This document shows positions 1-8,381 of a stretch of DNA of 64,000 nt, in pieces. Source of the stretch: Pseudoselenomonas ruminantium (GTDB lineage Bacteria; Bacillota; Negativicutes; Selenomonadales; Selenomonadaceae). The stretch spans positions 60,723 to 124,722 of the forward strand of contig SVBX01000008.1 of assembly GCA_015058655.1 (NCBI GenBank). Reading direction: 5' to 3'. The notes below the pieces were generated by a model that saw only the letters and a program-made list of their open reading frames with translations, was not told the DNA's origin and ran no database searches. Numbering within the stretch: position 1 is the first letter of the stretch; every line of letters starts with the position of its first letter. The translations under genes were made by a program, and so were the position numbers.

Positions 1-39
1 GACAGCATTGGCCAGCAGCATTGAGAAAAGGAGAATATC

Positions 40-1323
40 ATGCAGAAAGATAGTCTGGACTTATTGCAGTTCATAGCAGCCTGTCCCTCCCCCTTCCATA
101 CGGTGGAAGCAAGCAGCAGCTTTCTGAAGGAAGCGGGCTTTACTGAACTTGCCATGTCCTCCACCTGGGAGCTCATGCCCGGAGAGCGTTACTTTACGAA
201 AGTCTACGGTTCCACCCTGCTGGCCTTTGCCATAGGCGAAAAAGAAGGCCCCCTGCGGATAGGAGCAGCCCATACGGATTTTCCCTGCTTCCGCGTAAAG
301 CCCCAGGCAGGCATAAAAAAAGAAGGCTACGGCCTTCTCAATGTGGAAAGATACGGCGGCATGATGCTGCGCACCTGGCTGGACAGGCCGCTGGGGCTGG
401 CAGGCAAAGTTGTACTGCGCTCAGGGAAAGTCTTCTCCCCCAAAGTGAAGCTGGTGGACTTCGGCCGCCCCCTGCTGACCATCCCCTCCTTGGCTATCCA
501 TATGGACAGGGAAGTAAATGACGAAGGCAAGCTGAATCCTCAGACGGATATGCTGCCCCTGGCCACCATAAGCGGCGAAGAACTGTCAGAGACCTTTTTC
601 CTTGACTGGCTGGCCAAGGAGCTGGAAGCGGCCCCGGAGGATATCCTTTCCTATGAGCTTTCCGCCTATCCCCTGGAAAAAGGCTGCCTTTGCGGGTTGC
701 AGGAGGAATTCATCTCCTCCCCCCGCCTGGATAATCTCACCTCAACCCTGGCCTGCCTGAAGGGCATCGCCAGTGCAGAGCCGAAAGATTTCTCCGGCCT
801 GCGCCTGATAGCGCTCTTTGACAATGAGGAAGTAGGCAGCGGCACCAAGCAGGGAGCCGGCTCCGCCGTGCTGAACCAGGTGCTGGAGCGGATATATTCA
901 GCCCTGGACCGCACCCGCGAAGACCTCTGGGCGGATATAGCGTCCGGCTTCATGCTGTCGGTGGATGTGGCCCATGCCCTGCATCCCAACCATGCAGACA
1001 AATGCGACCCCTCCCACAAGCCCCTCATGGGCTCCGGTGTCGCCCTGAAGCAGGCCGCCGCCCAGACCTATGCCGGAGATGCAGAAGCCATCGCCATCAT
1101 CCGCGGCCTCTGCGAGGCCTCTGACATCCCCTGGCAGGCCTTCGTGAACAGAAACGACATCAGGGGCGGCTCCACTTTGGGTTCCCTCGCCTCTGCCCTG
1201 GTCCCCATCCGCACCTTGGACATAGGCGTCCCCATGCTGGCCATGCACTCGGCCAGAGAACTTATGCACAAAGATGACCAGGCCTCCCTGGAAAGGCTGC
1301 TGGCATCCTTCATGGGAGCATAG
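40..1323 (+). CDS. apeB: M18 family aminopeptidase
   Basis: This is a cytosolic zinc aminopeptidase that would remove N-terminal (often acidic) residues from peptides. The 427 aa product has the family's full length. Metal-site motifs are visible: GAAHTDFP near residue 75-82 (His78, Asp80), LDNLTS near 231, FDNEEVGS near 262, and a late AMHSARE His near 408. The ATG is preceded by AAGGAG at the right distance. The gene stands alone and is convergent with the next gene across a shared hairpin terminator. Family assignment is firm; substrate preference is inferred from the family. Confidence 0.93.
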   Translation: MQKDSLDLLQFIAACPSPFHTVEASSSFLKEAGFTELAMSSTWELMPGERYFTKVYGSTLLAFAIGEKEGPLRIGAAHTDFPCFRVKPQAGIKKEGYGLLNVERYGGMMLRTWLDRPLGLAGKVVLRSGKVFSPKVKLVDFGRPLLTIPSLAIHMDREVNDEGKLNPQTDMLPLATISGEELSETFFLDWLAKELEAAPEDILSYELSAYPLEKGCLCGLQEEFISSPRLDNLTSTLACLKGIASAEPKDFSGLRLIALFDNEEVGSGTKQGAGSAVLNQVLERIYSALDRTREDLWADIASGFMLSVDVAHALHPNHADKCDPSHKPLMGSGVALKQAAAQTYAGDAEAIAIIRGLCEASDIPWQAFVNRNDIRGGSTLGSLASALVPIRTLDIGVPMLAMHSARELMHKDDQASLERLLASFMGA

Positions 1324-1356
1324 GCACAACTGGATTAATAGTCACCGCTTACTTGC

Positions 1357-1402
1357 AAAAAAGCAGGCTGAGCTGTCGAAACGACAGTCAGTCTGCTTTT
1401 TT
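1357..1402. terminator. Bidirectional intrinsic terminator
   Basis: A long stem (A-run plus GCAG...CTGC arms with an inner GCTGTCG/CGACAG stem) is flanked by A6 and T6 runs, so it can stop transcription from both converging genes. Confidence 0.85.
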
Positions 1403-1425
1403 GTTGGGCATCATTGAACAGTGCC

Positions 1426-1905
1426 TTACCCAACACCGTATTTCCTGGACACTTCCATGCATTTGTAAAGGAACATTTTCGAGCTGGCAAAATCATCCAG
1501 CCTGCCAATATCCTCAAAAACCCGCCTGTCGGCAATCTCGCCCCGGCTTCTGGCAAACACACGGGCATCTATTTCCGTAGGAGAAAAAAGATACCAGGCC
1601 ATATCCCGCTTCAGCCTGTTGCACCGCCTGATATAACCCTCCTCCAGCATCTCATGCTGCATAAGATGACGGAACTCATGGTAGCAGGAGTTTTCCACAT
1701 CCTCCTGGGAATGGTGCTCCTCCAGGTCAATGACTACCCGATAGGAACCATCATCATCAAAGAAAGTATAGGCCTTCTGCCCCCGCTGGGTGGTATGGCT
1801 GTAGAGAACCTTACCCTCCAAAGGAAGGGGAAATCTCTCAAACAACTCCTTGAAAAGCGCTTTGGCTCTAAGCTCCCATAGCATATGCTCAATACCAAGA
1901 AACAC
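1426..1905 (-). CDS. Small HExxH metallopeptidase-like protein
   Basis: Unknown protein of 159 aa. It contains HEFRH at residues 76-80, a classical HExxH zinc-binding helix, followed about 30 residues later by a PTEIDARVFA stretch whose Glu111 could be the third zinc ligand. The layout resembles the small stand-alone metallopeptidase-like proteins often found in accessory regions. The start is GTG at 1905, with AAGGAG six bases upstream. There is no signal peptide, so it should be cytoplasmic. Activity and substrate are unknown. It lies between the aminopeptidase (convergent) and the divergent AlbA_2 regulator. Confidence 0.7.
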   Translation of the reverse strand: MFLGIEHMLWELRAKALFKELFERFPLPLEGKVLYSHTTQRGQKAYTFFDDDGSYRVVIDLEEHHSQEDVENSCYHEFRHLMQHEMLEEGYIRRCNRLKRDMAWYLFSPTEIDARVFARSRGEIADRRVFEDIGRLDDFASSKMFLYKCMEVSRKYGVG

Positions 1906-1985
1906 AATATTCTCCTTGTCATCTTGTATACTAACTTATGTATTATCTTACGCTAAAATTTCTGTTTTAACAATGCTGCTTTTGC

Positions 1986-2016
1986 TTCTACCATTCGCCC
2001 ATAATTTATGGTAGAA
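1986..2016. promoter_or_regulatory. Inverted repeat over the promoter of the AlbA_2 regulator
   Basis: The arms TTCTACCAT and ATGGTAGAA are perfect 9-bp complements, with centres 22 bp apart (two helical turns). The right arm contains TAGAAT, a plausible -10 box for the gene starting at 2050. This is the expected layout for an autoregulatory operator; binding by the downstream protein is inference. Confidence 0.5.
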
Positions 2017-2049
2017 TAGTAGAAGAATGGATGAACGGAGGCGATACAT

Positions 2050-3357
2050 ATGGAATTCAGAGAAAGTTCTAACATTGAGCTGAAACAAATGATAGTGCCA
2101 GACATCAAGAAGGAAATCATTGCCTTTGCCAACAGCAATGGCGGAGCCATCTACATAGGCATTGCTGATAATGGTGACATCATTGGTCTTGAAGATACCG
2201 ACCAGGCCATGCTGCAGGTCACCAGCATGGTGCACGATGCCATCAAACCTGATATCACCATGTTCGTAAACCTGGAAATCGTGGAATTTGAGCAAAAATC
2301 CGTGCTCAAAATAACTGTACAAAAGGGCACTCATGCCCCATATTACCTGCAAGGCAAGGGCATTCGTCCCGAAGGTGTCTTCATCAGGCACGGAGCTGCT
2401 TCTATCCCTGCCTCAACAGATGCTATACGCGCCATGATTATCGCCAGCGATGGACAGCGATATGAAACTCGCCGCTCCCTGCAACAAGAATTGACATTCA
2501 ATTCCCTGGAGGATATATTTGCCCAAAAAAAAATCAAGCTGGAAGAACAGCAATACATGACCCTGGGGCTGAAAACCCGTGACGGCATCTTCACCAATCT
2601 GGCACTGCTCCTCTCCGAGGAATGTCCCCATGAGCTTAAGATTGCTGTCTTCGCCGGAACCAGCAAAACCTCGCCCTTCCAGAATCGGCGCGAATTCAGA
2701 GGCTCCATGCTCACTCAGATGAAGGAAGCCTATGCCATGCTGGAGCAGTATAATCAGCTGGGCGCAAGCTTCAATGGGCTCATGAGATCTGACCAGCGTG
2801 ACTATTCGGAAGTTGCCTTGCGGGAGTCCTTGCTGAACTGCATTGTGCATAGGGAATACTCCTACAGTGGCAGCACTCTCATCAATATCTTCCATGACCG
2901 CATAGAGTTTGTTTCCTTCGGTGGACTGGTACAGGGACTCAACCTTGAGGATTTGAAGCTGGGCGTTTCCGAATGCCGCAATGAAAAGATGGCTGCCATC
3001 TTCTACCGTCTGAAACTCATCGAAGCCTATGGTACCGGCATTCCCAAAATCTACGAAAGTTATCAAGGCTCCGGCCTTGAACCGAAGCTTGAAGCCAGCG
3101 ACCACGCCTTCCGCATCACCCTGCCCAACAGAAACTTCAAAGGGCACCAGCCCCCCATCGCTTCAAAAAATAAATCTCCCTTGCTTTACGCTCTTGCCGG
3201 CAAAGAAACCTTCATTCGTCAGGATGTGCAGGATGCTTTAGGCGTTTCCCGCAGCCAGGCCAATAACCTTATCAAAGAGCTGGTTGATAGCGGTTACCTC
3301 ACAGTACACGGCGCAGGGAAAAACCGTCATTATTCACAGTCAAGAAAATACCCCTAA
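2050..3357 (+). CDS. AlbA_2 / HATPase_c_4 domain putative transcriptional regulator
   Basis: A 435 aa protein with three recognisable parts. Residues 1-130 form a Schlafen AlbA_2-type domain (EFRESSNIELK; then IAFANSNGGAIYIGI). Residues about 225-350 resemble the HATPase_c_4 module (ALRESLLNCIVHREY; YGTGIPKIYESY). A winged helix-turn-helix occupies about residues 375-430 (VSRSQANNLIKELVDSGYL). Such proteins are annotated as ATP-binding transcriptional regulators; their true function is poorly defined. GGAGG lies 7-8 bases before the ATG. Expressed alone, with an inverted repeat over its promoter. Confidence 0.8.
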   Translation: MEFRESSNIELKQMIVPDIKKEIIAFANSNGGAIYIGIADNGDIIGLEDTDQAMLQVTSMVHDAIKPDITMFVNLEIVEFEQKSVLKITVQKGTHAPYYLQGKGIRPEGVFIRHGAASIPASTDAIRAMIIASDGQRYETRRSLQQELTFNSLEDIFAQKKIKLEEQQYMTLGLKTRDGIFTNLALLLSEECPHELKIAVFAGTSKTSPFQNRREFRGSMLTQMKEAYAMLEQYNQLGASFNGLMRSDQRDYSEVALRESLLNCIVHREYSYSGSTLINIFHDRIEFVSFGGLVQGLNLEDLKLGVSECRNEKMAAIFYRLKLIEAYGTGIPKIYESYQGSGLEPKLEASDHAFRITLPNRNFKGHQPPIASKNKSPLLYALAGKETFIRQDVQDALGVSRSQANNLIKELVDSGYLTVHGAGKNRHYSQSRKYP

Positions 3358-3373
3358 AACACAAAAACGGCAA

Positions 3374-3904
3374 TCAGAAATCATCTCCTCCAAAATCATC
3401 CCCGCCGCCGAAGTCATCGAAGAAATCGTCAGAATCTCCCCCATCGTAACCATCGTCGTAGTCACTATCATAATCGCTATCATCGTAATAGTCACTGTCA
3501 TAATCATCATCTTCTTCGCCGTACTCCAAATTCTCGAAGCCGGTTTCACTGTCCTGGTCATCCCACTCATCATCATCAAAATTATTGATGATGGTTTCAT
3601 TGTGGTTTATCACCGTATCATGATGAGCCCCTGCCGAACTGCCAAACAAATGCCCCAGGAATCCTCCCAGAGCCGTTCCCGCCAGGAAATGCCAAAAGCC
3701 ACTGCCGCTGCTCTGCTGTTGTTGCGGCGGGGCCTCCCTGCGAACTTCACTATGCAAATTCTGTGAGTCCGCAGGCCTGTAAGTCCTTCTCGCAATTCCC
3801 GCAGACCTACGGTCAGCAACTTCCCCTACAGCCTCCCCACAGTTCCCGCAAAACTTTGCTCCTTCTTTAAGCGGCTCCCCGCAATTTGTACAAAATCTAC
3901 CCAT
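3374..3904 (-). CDS. Zinc-ribbon protein with glycine-zipper segment and poly-acidic tail
   Basis: Unknown 176 aa protein with a sharp three-part layout. Residues 4-22 carry a CxxC...CxxC zinc ribbon (FCTNCGEPL; FCGNCGEAV). A Gln/Ser linker leads to a hydrophobic Gly-rich stretch near residues 68-90 (LAGTALGGFLGHLFG) that may insert in or touch the membrane. The last 65 residues are almost entirely Asp, Gly, Tyr and Glu, with repeated DSDYDD units. The tail codons make a strongly biased repetitive DNA stretch at 3374-3560. The tail could bind divalent cations or mimic nucleic acid; no function is assigned. Confidence 0.65.
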   Translation of the reverse strand: MGRFCTNCGEPLKEGAKFCGNCGEAVGEVADRRSAGIARRTYRPADSQNLHSEVRREAPPQQQQSSGSGFWHFLAGTALGGFLGHLFGSSAGAHHDTVINHNETIINNFDDDEWDDQDSETGFENLEYGEEDDDYDSDYYDDSDYDSDYDDGYDGGDSDDFFDDFGGGDDFGGDDF

Positions 3905-3924
3905 TTCTTTTTCCTTCTTCCGAA

Positions 3925-4146
3925 TTATAATTTGAAAACTGATGCGTTCTTTCTAAGATGCAATTCAAACCTATCTTTGGATATGCTCAATTCGTTAAGT
4001 ATACTACTGTATATATGATTTATATCTTCCTCGGTATATTCATATGTCCGTGTATCCGATAAATTCCCCAATAATTCTATCATTTTAATGATTTTATTTG
4101 TCCTCGCCTCTGCTAACCGTACAAACTTTTCTCTCTTACTTTCCAT
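3925..4146 (-). CDS. Small protein of unknown function
   Basis: A 73 aa protein starting at ATG 4146, chosen because GGAGGAG lies seven bases upstream; an in-frame ATG at 4173 is less well supported. It is rich in charged residues and predicted helical (KREKFVRLAEARTNKIIKMI; then a TEEDINHIYSSI segment). I do not recognise a function; small proteins of this style occur in mobile or accessory regions of Firmicutes. It follows the next small gene closely on the same strand and probably shares its mRNA. The DNA here is AT-rich compared with the flanking genes. Confidence 0.55.
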   Translation of the reverse strand: MESKREKFVRLAEARTNKIIKMIELLGNLSDTRTYEYTEEDINHIYSSILNELSISKDRFELHLRKNASVFKL

Positions 4147-4162
4147 AGCCGTACTCCTCCGG

Positions 4163-4435
4163 TCAGTCAACACCTCTTACATTAACTATCTGATGTTTAC
4201 CTCCAATCAGATCTTCAAATTCCTGCAACTCTCTTAAATACTTCCTTCTCTCTTTCTGTTTCTCAGCATAAGCTTCTCCAGAAAACTTTCTATTCATTGC
4301 AGCTATGAAATCAGGCGTAAACACTTTTCTTGCCAGTTCCATGGTTTCCTTGATTTCTTTTTCCAGTTCAAGATCACTTTTTATTTTATCTTTTCTATAC
4401 TGCCCACGCTGGGGAAACTCAACAACTTTTGCCAT
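4163..4435 (-). CDS. Small charged protein of unknown function
   Basis: A 90 aa product beginning MAKVVEFPQRG. The ATG at 4435 is favoured by GAGGAG upstream, although the frame is open to 4510. It is mostly charged helix, with many Lys/Glu/Arg residues and no membrane segment. The stop lies 16 bases before the next small gene's start, so the two look co-transcribed. No family recognised. The AT-rich composition and position beside an HNH remnant suggest acquired DNA. Confidence 0.5.
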   Translation of the reverse strand: MAKVVEFPQRGQYRKDKIKSDLELEKEIKETMELARKVFTPDFIAAMNRKFSGEAYAEKQKERRKYLRELQEFEDLIGGKHQIVNVRGVD

Positions 4436-4632
4436 AGAAAAATCTCCTCTGCATTCATAAAGCAAACCTGTTGCTTCACACTCAATATCAGGCGCCTTTT
4501 GATAATGCAATTATAATCCACAAAACCAACCAGGTCAATATTCATCAAATATATTTTCCTATGTTTTTTATTGCGATATTTTTCATATATCACCGTTGTC
4601 TGAAAATCAGACACAGCTCAGATAAACTTGAC

Positions 4633-4662
4633 AAAAAAAGCGAAGACAGTGCTTCGCTTTTC
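4633..4662 (-). terminator. Intrinsic terminator
   Basis: The stem GCGAAG/CTTCGC is extended by A/T pairs and ends in a seven-T run on the minus strand. It sits downstream of the HNH remnant. The stretch 4436-4819 otherwise shows no gene. Confidence 0.7.
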
Positions 4663-4819
4663 TACAAAATTTATTTTCTTATAAAGTAACATTACCGGCT
4701 TTACTATTTATACACATTATATTTTGAAACGTGTATTATTACTGAAAAAGAGATAGAAGTGTGGTTTTAGTCTACGAAGATGCAATAACTCAATATGCAA
4801 TCTTACGCCAAATTCTGTT

Positions 4820-5035
4820 TCACAACAACAGATTTTCAAATTCTTCTTTTCCCATTATCAGTCCACAATTTACCAATCGTTCTTTACGTTTTTCATATAA
4901 TTCATCCACCATGCTACGACGCTCATCATGTAAACCAAGATGAATTTTACGGTGACAAATTGGACATAATGATACAAGATTTGCATACACATCCAAACTA
5001 TTCCCGAACTTCTCCTGGTGTTGGAGTCTTATCAT
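4820..5035 (-). pseudogene. HNH endonuclease C-terminal remnant
   Basis: The 71-residue frame matches the end of an HNH nuclease: a LVSLCPICHRKIH stretch (CxxC plus the second His of the fold), preceded by HQEKFGNSLDVYAN as in McrA-like enzymes. The upstream HH of the catalytic motif and the whole N-terminal part are missing. In frame, a TAA stop occurs about 48 bases before the first ATG. This is therefore a 5'-truncated relic rather than a working enzyme. AT-rich surroundings support past transfer. Confidence 0.7.
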
Positions 5036-5065
5036 ATATACTCTACAAACACTCTTTAAATATCG

Positions 5066-5089
5066 TTTTATCAGTTATAACTGATAAAA
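5066..5089. repeat. Perfect 24-bp palindrome
   Basis: TTTTATCAGTTA is followed directly by its complement. It lies just upstream of the HNH remnant frame. It could be an operator left from the original gene or a weak bidirectional hairpin. Confidence 0.5.
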
Positions 5090-5116
5090 AATAATATGCA
5101 AGCCAAACTACGCACC

Positions 5117-5148
5117 AAAAAAGCACTGCCGCCATGACAGTGCTTTTC
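5117..5148 (-). terminator. Intrinsic terminator of the pit operon
   Basis: AAAGCACTG/CAGTGCTTT stem with T6 on the minus strand, directly after the phosphate permease stop. Confidence 0.85.
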
Positions 5149-5154
5149 TTTTAT

Positions 5155-6153
5155 TCACTTGAACACCATGCAAACCACCTGATAGGCGCCTGCTCCCATG
5201 AGAGCAGTGCATGGTATGGTCATGACCCAGGCCATGACCATCTGCTGGGCTACCCCCCAGCGGACGGCGTTGACACGCTTGGCCGTGCCGACACCCATGA
5301 TGGAGCCTGACACCACATGGGTGGTGCTGACCGGCAGGTGCAGCATGGTGGCGGTGAAGATGACGATGGAGGAGTTCAGATCAGCAGCGAAGCCTGAGAT
5401 TGGCTCCAGCTTGAAGATCTTGCCGCCCACCGTCTTGATGATGCGCCAGCCGCCCATGGCGGTGCCGCAGGCCATGGCGGTGGCCGCCAGCACCTTTACA
5501 TAGGTAGGCACTTCAAAGACATCTATATAGCCGCCAGAGAGCAGAGCCAGGGTGATGATACCCATGGACTTCTGGGCGTCATTTGAGCCGTGGGAAAAGG
5601 CCATCATGGCTGCAGCGACAATCTGCATTTTCTTGAACTTGTGGTTCACCTTCGAGGGACTGGCATTGCCGAAAATGCGGTATAGCACCATCATCACGAC
5701 GAAGCCTGTGGCAATGCCCAAAATCGGCGAGCCGATAAGGGCAATGACAATCTTGCCGATACCGGCAAAATTCAATCCGTCCGCCCCCACGGACACCAGC
5801 ACCGCCCCGATGATGCCTCCCACCAGAGCGTGGGAGGAACTGGAAGGCACCGCCAGCCACCAGGTGACGATATTCCAGACCACCGCCCCCACCAGGGCTG
5901 CGATGATGATGTGCTCATCCACATGCTGGGCCGACTTCACGATATCCGCACCGATGGTCTTGGCCACACCTGTGGAATACATAGCTCCGGCAAAATTCAG
6001 TACCGCTGCCATCATAATGGCATGGCTGGGGTGAATGGCTCTGGTGGACACGGAAGTAGCTATGGCATTGGCCGTGTCGTGAAAGCCGTTGATATAGTCG
6101 AAGAGCAGGGCCAGGATGATGACCGTGAAGATGAGATACTGCAGCTCATGCAT
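5155..6153 (-). CDS. pit: PiT-family inorganic phosphate transporter
   Basis: A 332 aa integral membrane protein that couples metal-phosphate uptake to the proton (or Na+) gradient. Both PiT signature repeats are visible: FDYINGFHDTANAIATS at residues 19-35 and FSHGSNDAQKSMG in the second half. About ten hydrophobic segments are present. Its start overlaps the stop of the upstream DUF47 gene by eight bases, the usual pit accessory-permease arrangement, implying translational coupling. A strong terminator follows. Low-affinity phosphate entry is inferred from the family. Confidence 0.93.
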   Translation of the reverse strand: MHELQYLIFTVIILALLFDYINGFHDTANAIATSVSTRAIHPSHAIMMAAVLNFAGAMYSTGVAKTIGADIVKSAQHVDEHIIIAALVGAVVWNIVTWWLAVPSSSSHALVGGIIGAVLVSVGADGLNFAGIGKIVIALIGSPILGIATGFVVMMVLYRIFGNASPSKVNHKFKKMQIVAAAMMAFSHGSNDAQKSMGIITLALLSGGYIDVFEVPTYVKVLAATAMACGTAMGGWRIIKTVGGKIFKLEPISGFAADLNSSIVIFTATMLHLPVSTTHVVSGSIMGVGTAKRVNAVRWGVAQQMVMAWVMTIPCTALMGAGAYQVVCMVFK

Positions 6154-6772
6154 ACTTCATCACCACGCCTCTGAGCATATCCCCAATCTTCTCGCAGTGG
6201 TCAAGGGTATCTTCCAGATTCTCCAGGATATCCTTCCACTTGATGAGCTCGATGGGGTCCTTTTCCTTATCAAAGAGATAGGCCACTTCATGGCGGTACA
6301 CCCTGTCCCCCTCGCTTTCCAGCTTGGCAATCTTGTGGGTGGCATCCAGAATCTGGGCCTGATTCTTGTGGATATCCTTCAGCATGGTCAGAGCCTTGAT
6401 GATTTCATCAGTAGCTTCGATGATGAGCTTGGTGAGGGATATCGCCCCGTTCATGGCCTTGCCTGTCTTGTACATGACGATGCGCTGAAGCGTACCCTGC
6501 AGGATATCCACCCCATCGTCCAACCCATTGGCAATGGCATAGATATCCTCGCGGTCGATAGGAGTGATGAAGGTCATGTTGAGCTTGTCGATGATCTTGT
6601 CATTCACCGCATCGGCCTCATGCTCAAGCTCCACTATTTCCCGAACTTTGTCCGTGGCTTTGCTGTAGTCCAGCATGACCTCATCCATCATCAGGGCACC
6701 GTTGTAGAAATAACGGGCACTTTCGACAAAGAGGTCAAAGTACTCCGTGTCCTTCTGATTGAACTTAAACAT
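6146..6772 (-). CDS. DUF47 (PhoU-like) Pit accessory protein
   Basis: A 208 aa, all-helical, cytoplasmic protein of the DUF47/PhoU-like family that accompanies PiT permeases and is thought to modulate them. The hallmark ELEHEADAVNDKIIDKLN segment at about residues 68-85 and the E/D-rich helices match the family. The ATG lies about 11 bases after GAGGAGG. It is the first gene of the operon, with a promoter at 6817-6845. Confidence 0.88.
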   Translation of the reverse strand: MFKFNQKDTEYFDLFVESARYFYNGALMMDEVMLDYSKATDKVREIVELEHEADAVNDKIIDKLNMTFITPIDREDIYAIANGLDDGVDILQGTLQRIVMYKTGKAMNGAISLTKLIIEATDEIIKALTMLKDIHKNQAQILDATHKIAKLESEGDRVYRHEVAYLFDKEKDPIELIKWKDILENLEDTLDHCEKIGDMLRGVVMKYA

Positions 6773-6816
6773 TCGCCTGTGTCCTCCTCACAATATTCAA
6801 CACATATTACCCTTTC

Positions 6817-6845
6817 ATTATAACTTCATTTAAGACTCTCAGCAA
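6817..6845 (-). promoter_or_regulatory. Sigma-70 type promoter for DUF47-pit
   Basis: On the minus strand: TTGCTG, 17 bp, TATAAT, about 40 bases before the DUF47 start codon. Confidence 0.6.
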
Positions 6846-6860
6846 CCGCAAATTTTCACG

Positions 6861-6910
6861 AAAAAAGAAAAACGGAGTGCAGTTCCTTTCCCAAAGGAAA
6901 CTGCACTCCG
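6861..6910 (-). terminator. Intrinsic terminator of the aminotransferase gene
   Basis: A near-perfect stem CGGAGTGCAGTT(T)CC / GGAACTGCACTCCG closes on a CCC loop, followed by a T-rich minus-strand tail (6861-6872). Confidence 0.9.
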
Positions 6911-6956
6911 CATTTATTGAACTAAATCAGCTTCTGAAGCTTTTCCTTGCGTTCTT

Positions 6957-8198
6957 TCACTCTACTGCCTTGAGTGCCTTCAAGACCTTCTCGGCAATGC
7001 CCGGCATCTTCGCTGTAGCCACGGAGCAGGCAGCCACGCGCACGCCCAGCTTCAGAGGCACTGCGAAGATCAGGTCCTCGTGAAGTTTCTCGCAGACGGC
7101 CTTGGGGTCTGCAGCAGGCACTGCCAGGAAGAAGCCCCCCTTGTAGGGGAGAGCCGGCAGGCCGCAGGCTTCCGCCTCCTTAGTGAATATAGCTGCCCTG
7201 CCCTTGATGAGCTCATAGAATTCGTCCCTCTCCTTCTCGAACTGGGCGTAAGCAGCCTTGTCCTGCTGGAGGCGTACCAGGAGGGTCATGGCGCCGCGGT
7301 TGATATTGGACCAGGTAGCACGGCCGGAATACTTGGTGACATTCTTGAACTCCTCGATGACTTCCTTGGAGGAAGAAACAGCCACCAGAGCGCCCGTGCG
7401 CTGGCCATAGGCCGTGTAGCCCTTGGACATGGAGAAGGCGGTGAGTACCAGTATGTTCTCCGGCAGGTTGCTGAACTTCTTCATGAAGGCGCGGGTCTCG
7501 TTCTTCTCGCCGGCAAAGTCGATATAGGCGATATCCACCAGCAGGATGACCTTCTTGCCCTTGGATGCCTGGGCCTTGGCCACAGCCAGCACCCCATCCC
7601 AATCATCCTCAGTCAGGCTGAAGCCCGTGGGGTTCTGAGCAGGAGTGTTGAGGATTGCCAGCAGGCTGTCCTGATGGGAAAGCAGTTCCTCCACCTTCTG
7701 ATTGAAGTCTGCCAGGTTGAAGTTCAATTTATCGTCGAAAAGCTTGAAGTTCGTCAGCTTCGTGCCGTACTCATTGCAGATGACATTGTAAGTGCCCCAG
7801 AACCAGTCAGAGGTGAGGACGAAGTCCCCATGTTCGGCGTAGTTGGCCACTGCGTGACGGATGGCGCCGGTGCCGCCGGGAGTGGCCACGGAGGCGAAGT
7901 AACCTTCGGGACGCTGGTCTGCGAAAGTGAGATCAATCACAGCTTCCAGATACTCAGGCAGGCCGGCGATGGGAGCGTAGCGCATGTAGTCGCCGATACT
8001 CAGCTCGCGATAGATCCTCTCCACCGTGGGCAGGGTGGCAAACTTGCCCTCATCATCCATCATGGTGCCGATGGTGGCATTGGTTACCTTGTCAGCGCCG
8101 TATTTCTGGGCAGCCAGGCGGCAAGCCTCGCTAGCACCGAAAATTGCATCATGGAGTTCCTTATCAGCAGCATGGGTGGCTGCCATCCTCATAGTCAT
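6957..8198 (-). CDS. Class I/II PLP-dependent aminotransferase (aspartate/aromatic type)
   Basis: About 413 aa. This PLP aminotransferase is expected to interconvert aspartate or aromatic amino acids with 2-oxo acids. The PLP lysine is in FSMSKGYTAYGQR, and the cofactor-site NTPAQNPTGF and VDIAYIDFAG motifs precede it. ATG 8198 is preferred because GAAAGGGG lies upstream; an ATG at 8222 falls before the ribosome site. The gene is monocistronic with its own promoter (8251-8279) and terminator. It lies next to aspartokinase, which uses aspartate, though the two are separately transcribed. Confidence 0.85.
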   Translation of the reverse strand: MTMRMAATHAADKELHDAIFGASEACRLAAQKYGADKVTNATIGTMMDDEGKFATLPTVERIYRELSIGDYMRYAPIAGLPEYLEAVIDLTFADQRPEGYFASVATPGGTGAIRHAVANYAEHGDFVLTSDWFWGTYNVICNEYGTKLTNFKLFDDKLNFNLADFNQKVEELLSHQDSLLAILNTPAQNPTGFSLTEDDWDGVLAVAKAQASKGKKVILLVDIAYIDFAGEKNETRAFMKKFSNLPENILVLTAFSMSKGYTAYGQRTGALVAVSSSKEVIEEFKNVTKYSGRATWSNINRGAMTLLVRLQQDKAAYAQFEKERDEFYELIKGRAAIFTKEAEACGLPALPYKGGFFLAVPAADPKAVCEKLHEDLIFAVPLKLGVRVAACSVATAKMPGIAEKVLKALKAVE

Positions 8199-8250
8199 CG
8201 CTTTCGTTCCCCTTTCCTTCATTGTCAGGCCTGTTCCTGAACATGTATAT

Positions 8251-8279
8251 ATAATAACTGTTTCATGCCGTCCTGTCTA
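8251..8279 (-). promoter_or_regulatory. Promoter of the aminotransferase gene
   Basis: Minus strand: TAGACA, 17 bp, TATTAT, about 50 bases upstream of the start. Confidence 0.6.
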
Positions 8280-8345
8280 CCCATACAGCTGTCTGTATAC
8301 AATATTATTTCTTTTAGCATGAAAATGCAAAAACTAGCAAAATGC

Positions 8346-8372
8346 AAAAGCCCCTTGCCGTGCGCAAGGGGC
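8346..8372 (-). terminator. Intrinsic terminator of aspartokinase
   Basis: GCCCCTTGC/GCAAGGGGC stem with a 3-4 base loop and T4 on the minus strand. Confidence 0.85.
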
Positions 8373-8381
8373 CCGTATACC

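Noticed and set aside
3284..3766. Plus-strand frame of 160 codons with Ile/Val-rich product opposite the acidic tail
   Set aside because: It is the complement of the Asp-rich repeat codons (GAT/ATC) and has no SD; its hydrophobic look is an artefact of the antisense reading.
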